Source: Chrysochromulina tobinii (taxonomy: Eukaryota > Haptophyta > Prymnesiales > Chrysochromulinaceae). Taken from it: a stretch of DNA of 18,130 bases. Shown here piece by piece: positions 15,519 to 18,130 of the stretch. The notes beneath the pieces were generated by a model. The model was not told where the DNA came from. It ran no database searches and saw nothing but the letters and a program-made list of their open reading frames with translations. Where the stretch lies: assembly GCA_001275005.1 (NCBI GenBank), contig JWZX01000791.1:1-18130 (forward strand). Direction: 5' to 3'. Both the position numbers and the translations under genes were made by a program. The number at the start of each line of letters is the position of its first letter. Within the stretch, counting starts at the first letter, position 1.

Positions 15519-16166
15519 TCATTTGAGCTCGACCAAATATTCACGCATTGGCCGATCGTCGTATCCATTTTTGCCACCGTGCGCGCAGGTGGGATCCGAT
15601 GGCGCCCCCTCTGGCAGATCGAACCACGAGACATCGCCATCGTCGTTCACTGAGTCGAACAGGCCTGGCGTGCCGTCGTGATGGCTTCCGAGCAAACGGC
15701 CTGGCGCCACGTACACAAAGCAGTAGTCCAGCACATGATGGTGTGGCTGTCCTAGGTCCCCGGCACCCGGCTCTAAGAAAAAGTCCCACACACGGCAGTA
15801 CTCGTTCTCAAACAGCAGCGATGTGCCCACGTCCGTGGAGTAGAGTGCCTCGGCAAGCCGCTGGCGGACCTGAGCCTCAGTCCTCGTCGGAGGCTCTTTG
15901 AGCTCCCAGCAGATCTGCCTGTACTCATCATCGCCGGCGTTCTTGCAGCAGAATGGCTCGCCGCGATCAACCCAGAAGACCGTCTTGTCTGCCACGTCTG
16001 CAGGCTCCGCGAAGCCATCGCCCGATCGCTCTTTTACTTGATGCCGACCGTCATCCACCTGCCAACGGATGGTCGGGAACTCGTGCCGCTCAATGCCACC
16101 CGAAGCACCGGCCGCAAGTCGGAAGTCGGATATGCGCACGCGCTGGTTCTCGAACAGGAGCCTCAT
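15519..16166 (-). CDS. Bicupin-like protein with internal duplication
   Basis: A 215-residue protein built from two related halves. Each starts with LLFEN (3-7 and 117-121), continues with a V/CR(I/V)xDFxLxxGA segment typical of RmlC-type cupin strands, and ends in an ELK-containing strand (88-90 and 213-215). The second half carries QPHHHVLDYCF (140-150), the usual metal-binding cupin motif, whereas the first has only His28 (RHEFPTIRW), so one metal site is expected. The ATG at 16166 gives GCC before it and starts directly at the first cupin strand; the longer opening to 16190 begins with a GTG and is less likely. Substrate unknown. It has no intron, and its compact form is like bacterial cupins, so bacterial origin is possible. 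It converges with EFCAB11, 166 bp apart. Confidence 0.75.
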   Translation of the reverse strand: MRLLFENQRVRISDFRLAAGASGGIERHEFPTIRWQVDDGRHQVKERSGDGFAEPADVADKTVFWVDRGEPFCCKNAGDDEYRQICWELKEPPTRTEAQVRQRLAEALYSTDVGTSLLFENEYCRVWDFFLEPGAGDLGQPHHHVLDYCFVYVAPGRLLGSHHDGTPGLFDSVNDDGDVSWFDLPEGAPSDPTCAHGGKNGYDDRPMREYLVELK

Positions 16167-16397
16167 GGCGTGAGCTCCCGACTCGTCCACTCGCTCGCGC
16201 TTTATGTTCGCGACGGAACGCTAGCGAGTCAGGAGCGTATAAAGTCAAGTCAAGTCAAGTCAAGACATGACTCGCCTTGTGTGTATATGATTTTTCTGTG
16301 AACACGTTGCACCACTTGGCACGAGAGCGCAATGCCGCCATGGGCACGTGGCACGCATTACTACTCTCGATTACTACTCCTGTCAGCCATCACAACT
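16167..16397. other. Intergenic gap with AAGTC microsatellite
   Basis: This short gap carries the 5' side of the cupin gene and the 3' side of the hydrolase gene. Four exact AAGTC units lie at 16242-16261, about 75 bp upstream of the cupin ATG, beside a GTATAAAG sequence. No gene is seen. Confidence 0.6.
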
Positions 16398-17393
16398 TCA
16401 CAACCTCGACCGCGCCGGGGCCGCCCGGTCATGCCACAGCTCCTCATCCTCATGCAGCCCAAGGCCGTACAAGTCAGAGCACACGCCCCAGTGGGTTCGG
16501 CCAGCCAGGTACGTGTAACGCACCGCCGGAGCTCGCCGTGGAGATTGCATCTGGACGGGAGATTGCATCTGGGCGGAGTGCAGCGGCCCTGTGGACGCGC
16601 AGCCGGTGGCGGCGGCGGCGGCGTCGGCGTCGGCGGTGGTCGGAGTGGCCGCTGTCGCGGTTGCGGTGGTCGAGGTGGCGGCGGTAGCGGTAGCGGTGGT
16701 CGAGGTGGCCGTGGTACCGGTAGCCAGTCGTTGAGCCACTGACTTCCAATAAGTGGCGCGCGGCGAGTGAACAATGTCGAGGCCGGCGCCGTAGACAAAG
16801 AGTCGGCAGCGGCCCTGCGCCGCCAGCTCGAGAACCGCCTCCACATCCACCCCATACTCGGGCGTGTCGACAATGACGCGGAGAGCATCCGCCCATCGCA
16901 CCGTGTCGGGCAGCAAGGAGCACACGGCGCGTGCAGCGCTTCCCACGGGATGGCACGGCATGAAGGGCGGCTCGGGCAGCCCGGCGGGTGTGACGAGTAC
17001 GAGTCGCGAGACGCGGTCCGGGTGCGCCTGCGCGTACCGGTAGCATACCGCCGCTCCGAGGCTGCAGCCTCCAAGGACCAGCGGCGCTCCGCGATCCCAG
17101 CCGATGGCCGCCACACGGTCTTCGACGAGCTGCGTCCAGCCTGCGGGCGACATGGCCGCCGAGGACGGCGCGTGAGTCAGTCCGTGCCCGTAAAAGTCGA
17201 GAAGCAGCACTGAGTGGCCGTACAAGTCGCGCAAGGCGAGCGCCGTCGGCAGCCACGCCGTGTGGCTCTGCAGCCAGCCGTGGAGGAGCACGATGCGCGA
17301 GCGTGGGCGCACCGGGCGTGTCGGGTTCACGTCCGCGCCGTGCAGCAGCAGCCACGCCGGTCGCGTCGCGGCGGGCCGCGGCGTCGATCGCAT
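16398..17393 (-). CDS. Alpha/beta hydrolase with Thr/Ala-rich insertion
   Basis: A serine hydrolase of the alpha/beta fold, 331 residues. The oxyanion/HG motif is IVLLHGWLQSH (34-44). LDFYGHG (65-71) is the typical strand-4 turn. The nucleophile elbow is GGCSLGAA (108-115) with Ser111. The acid is Asp206 in VYGAGLDIVHS, and the His is His301 in AGRTHWG. Between acid and base lies a foreign-looking low-complexity block (about 225-265, Thr-Ala repeats) and a QMQSPVQMQSP duplication, so this gap of 95 residues is far longer than the usual 25-30. The cap region (about 140-190) is short. The substrate cannot be told. The ATG at 17393 is head-to-head with the J-domain gene. No organelle presequence is clear, although the N-terminus is Arg/Ala/Pro-rich. 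Confidence 0.8.
   Translation of the reverse strand: MRSTPRPAATRPAWLLLHGADVNPTRPVRPRSRIVLLHGWLQSHTAWLPTALALRDLYGHSVLLLDFYGHGLTHAPSSAAMSPAGWTQLVEDRVAAIGWDRGAPLVLGGCSLGAAVCYRYAQAHPDRVSRLVLVTPAGLPEPPFMPCHPVGSAARAVCSLLPDTVRWADALRVIVDTPEYGVDVEAVLELAAQGRCRLFVYGAGLDIVHSPRATYWKSVAQRLATGTTATSTTATATAATSTTATATAATPTTADADAAAAATGCASTGPLHSAQMQSPVQMQSPRRAPAVRYTYLAGRTHWGVCSDLYGLGLHEDEELWHDRAAPARSRL
16541..16576 (-). repeat. 18-bp tandem duplication in hydrolase gene
   Basis: GAGATTGCATCTGGACGG and GAGATTGCATCTGGGCGG are adjacent (one mismatch) and encode the repeated QMQSP peptide. Confidence 0.9.
16599..16721 (-). repeat. GGTGGC/GGTAGC-type microsatellite, in-frame in hydrolase
   Basis: An imperfect triplet/hexamer array encodes Thr/Ala (with some Asp) over about 41 residues. 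It is a multiple of three and leaves the frame open. It interrupts the hydrolase between its catalytic Asp and His. Confidence 0.8.
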
Positions 17394-17581
17394 GGGCCCA
17401 GAGAATGAATTGTTGGACTTGTCTACGTGAATGAATATGGCTAAACGAAAGAGGCGGCCGATGCGCCAGACGCCCCATTTCCGCTGCCCTCTCCCGCGCT
17501 TCTCTCCTGCCTGCTTCGCCCGAATTCTGACACTATTTTGACACGTGTCTTGCCTTCTTCCAGCTTCGGCGCCACGTCAAC
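17394..17581. promoter_or_regulatory. Divergent promoter region
   Basis: These 188 bp separate the hydrolase start (17393, minus) and the J-domain start (17582, plus). No specific element is recognised. Confidence 0.4.
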
Positions 17582-18130
17582 ATGATGCAGGCCTCGTCCC
17601 GTTGGTCGCTTCTCTTGGTGCTGCTCGTCAGCTGCACGCGCTGGGCGACCGCCCAGTTTTTCCAATTCCAGCAGGGGGGCATCAATCTCGAGGATCTGAT
17701 GGGCGGCGGTGGCTTCGGCGGCTTTGGCGGCGGCGGCGGCGGCGGTGGCTACGAGGAGCTGCCACAGCAGGAGGAGGAGGAGGAGGTGCGCTGGCCACAG
17801 CGCAGCCATCGCGCGGCTGCCGACGGCGGCTTTGCTCGTCCAGCCCAGCCCATGCGCACTGACCCGCTCTCGCCCCGCACGCGCAGGTCGACTTGTATGA
17901 GCGGATAGGCCTGCAGCCCGAGGCGAGCGACAGCGAGATCAAGAAGGCCTACCGCAAGCTGTCGGTGCAGTACCATCCCGACAAGAACAAGGGGAACGCG
18001 GAGGCGGAGCAAAAGTTCCGTGAGATCACCGAGGCATACGAGATCCTGGGTGACAAGGAGAAGCGCGTCATCTACGACTCGAGCGGCATCGGCGCCGTGC
18101 GTAAGATGGTGCGCCGCCGCCGCCGCCGCC
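17582..18130 (+). CDS. Secretory-pathway J-domain co-chaperone (partial, runs off window)
   Basis: A DnaJ/Hsp40 protein that would stimulate the ER Hsp70. Exon 1 is 17582-17785 (68 residues): a signal peptide (about 1-24, [11 protein letters not shown] core, ATA cleavage), [16 protein letters not shown], a Gly-rich run with Phe (41-56) and a Glu run (64-68). Intron 1 is 17786-17886 (GAG|GTGCGC ... GCGCAG|G, phase 0). Exon 2 starts at 17887 with the J-domain: VDLYERIGL (69-77), helix [17 protein letters not shown], the HPD motif (98-100), and helices [22 protein letters not shown] ending YDSSG. A second intron probably begins at 18097 (GCC|GTGCGTAAG), leaving a GCC-triplet run at the window end as intron. 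The adjacent ATG at 17585 is an alternative start. The client-binding part is outside the window. Confidence 0.85.

Noticed and set aside
16474-17478. 334-residue minus-strand frame
   Set aside because: It is a different frame over the hydrolase gene and lacks its HG, GxSxG and His motifs.
18103-18130. Poly-Arg run at the window end as part of the J-domain protein
   Set aside because: It follows a strong donor (GTGCGTAAG) and is a GCC triplet run, more likely the start of an intron.

Overview
This window is nuclear DNA from a GC-rich unicellular eukaryote, most likely an alga with a secondary red-type plastid; a haptophyte fits best. The evidence is indirect. At least three genes are split by short GC-rich introns (86-139 nt). 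The protein set includes BspA-type leucine-rich repeats, MYND and RING fingers, and a plastid-type heme oxygenase. One short protein starts with a signal peptide followed by a Phe-led plastid-presequence motif. No organism marker such as rRNA is present, so the taxon is an inference.

Layout, left to right. 338-1099 (+) is a six-helix membrane protein with DUF2306-like features. 1385-2482 (+) is a GT25-type glycosyltransferase. These two genes sit between inverted copies of a 100-150 bp MITE-like element. 2937-4703 (+) joins a Skp1-like domain, an F-box-like helix region and ten BspA-type LRRs in one chain, and is followed by a duplicated, stop-separated LRR tail to 5138. 5532-5960 (-) is a small membrane protein, 6163 onward (+) a putative plastid-targeted first exon, and 7274-7987 (-) a single-pass membrane protein. 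8155-9253 (+) is a three-exon heme oxygenase. 10113-14243 (-) is a 1376-residue RING/MYND/FG-repeat/armadillo-like scaffold. 14463-15352 (+) is a three-exon EFCAB11-like EF-hand protein. 15519-16166 (-) is a two-domain cupin, 16398-17393 (-) an alpha/beta hydrolase, and 17582 to the window end (+) the start of a secretory-pathway J-domain protein.

Eight of these genes form four head-to-head pairs whose start codons are only 167-219 bp apart, so shared bidirectional promoters are likely. The genes do not form an evident pathway. Two proteins, the Skp1/F-box fusion and the RING/MYND scaffold, look like ubiquitin-system or protein-interaction components. The strongest candidates for something new are the Skp1-F-box-LRR fusion, the RING/MYND protein carrying FG repeats, and the EF-hand gene with a frame-preserving intron inside its best calcium loop. 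Homology statements come from motif recognition by eye; no search was run.
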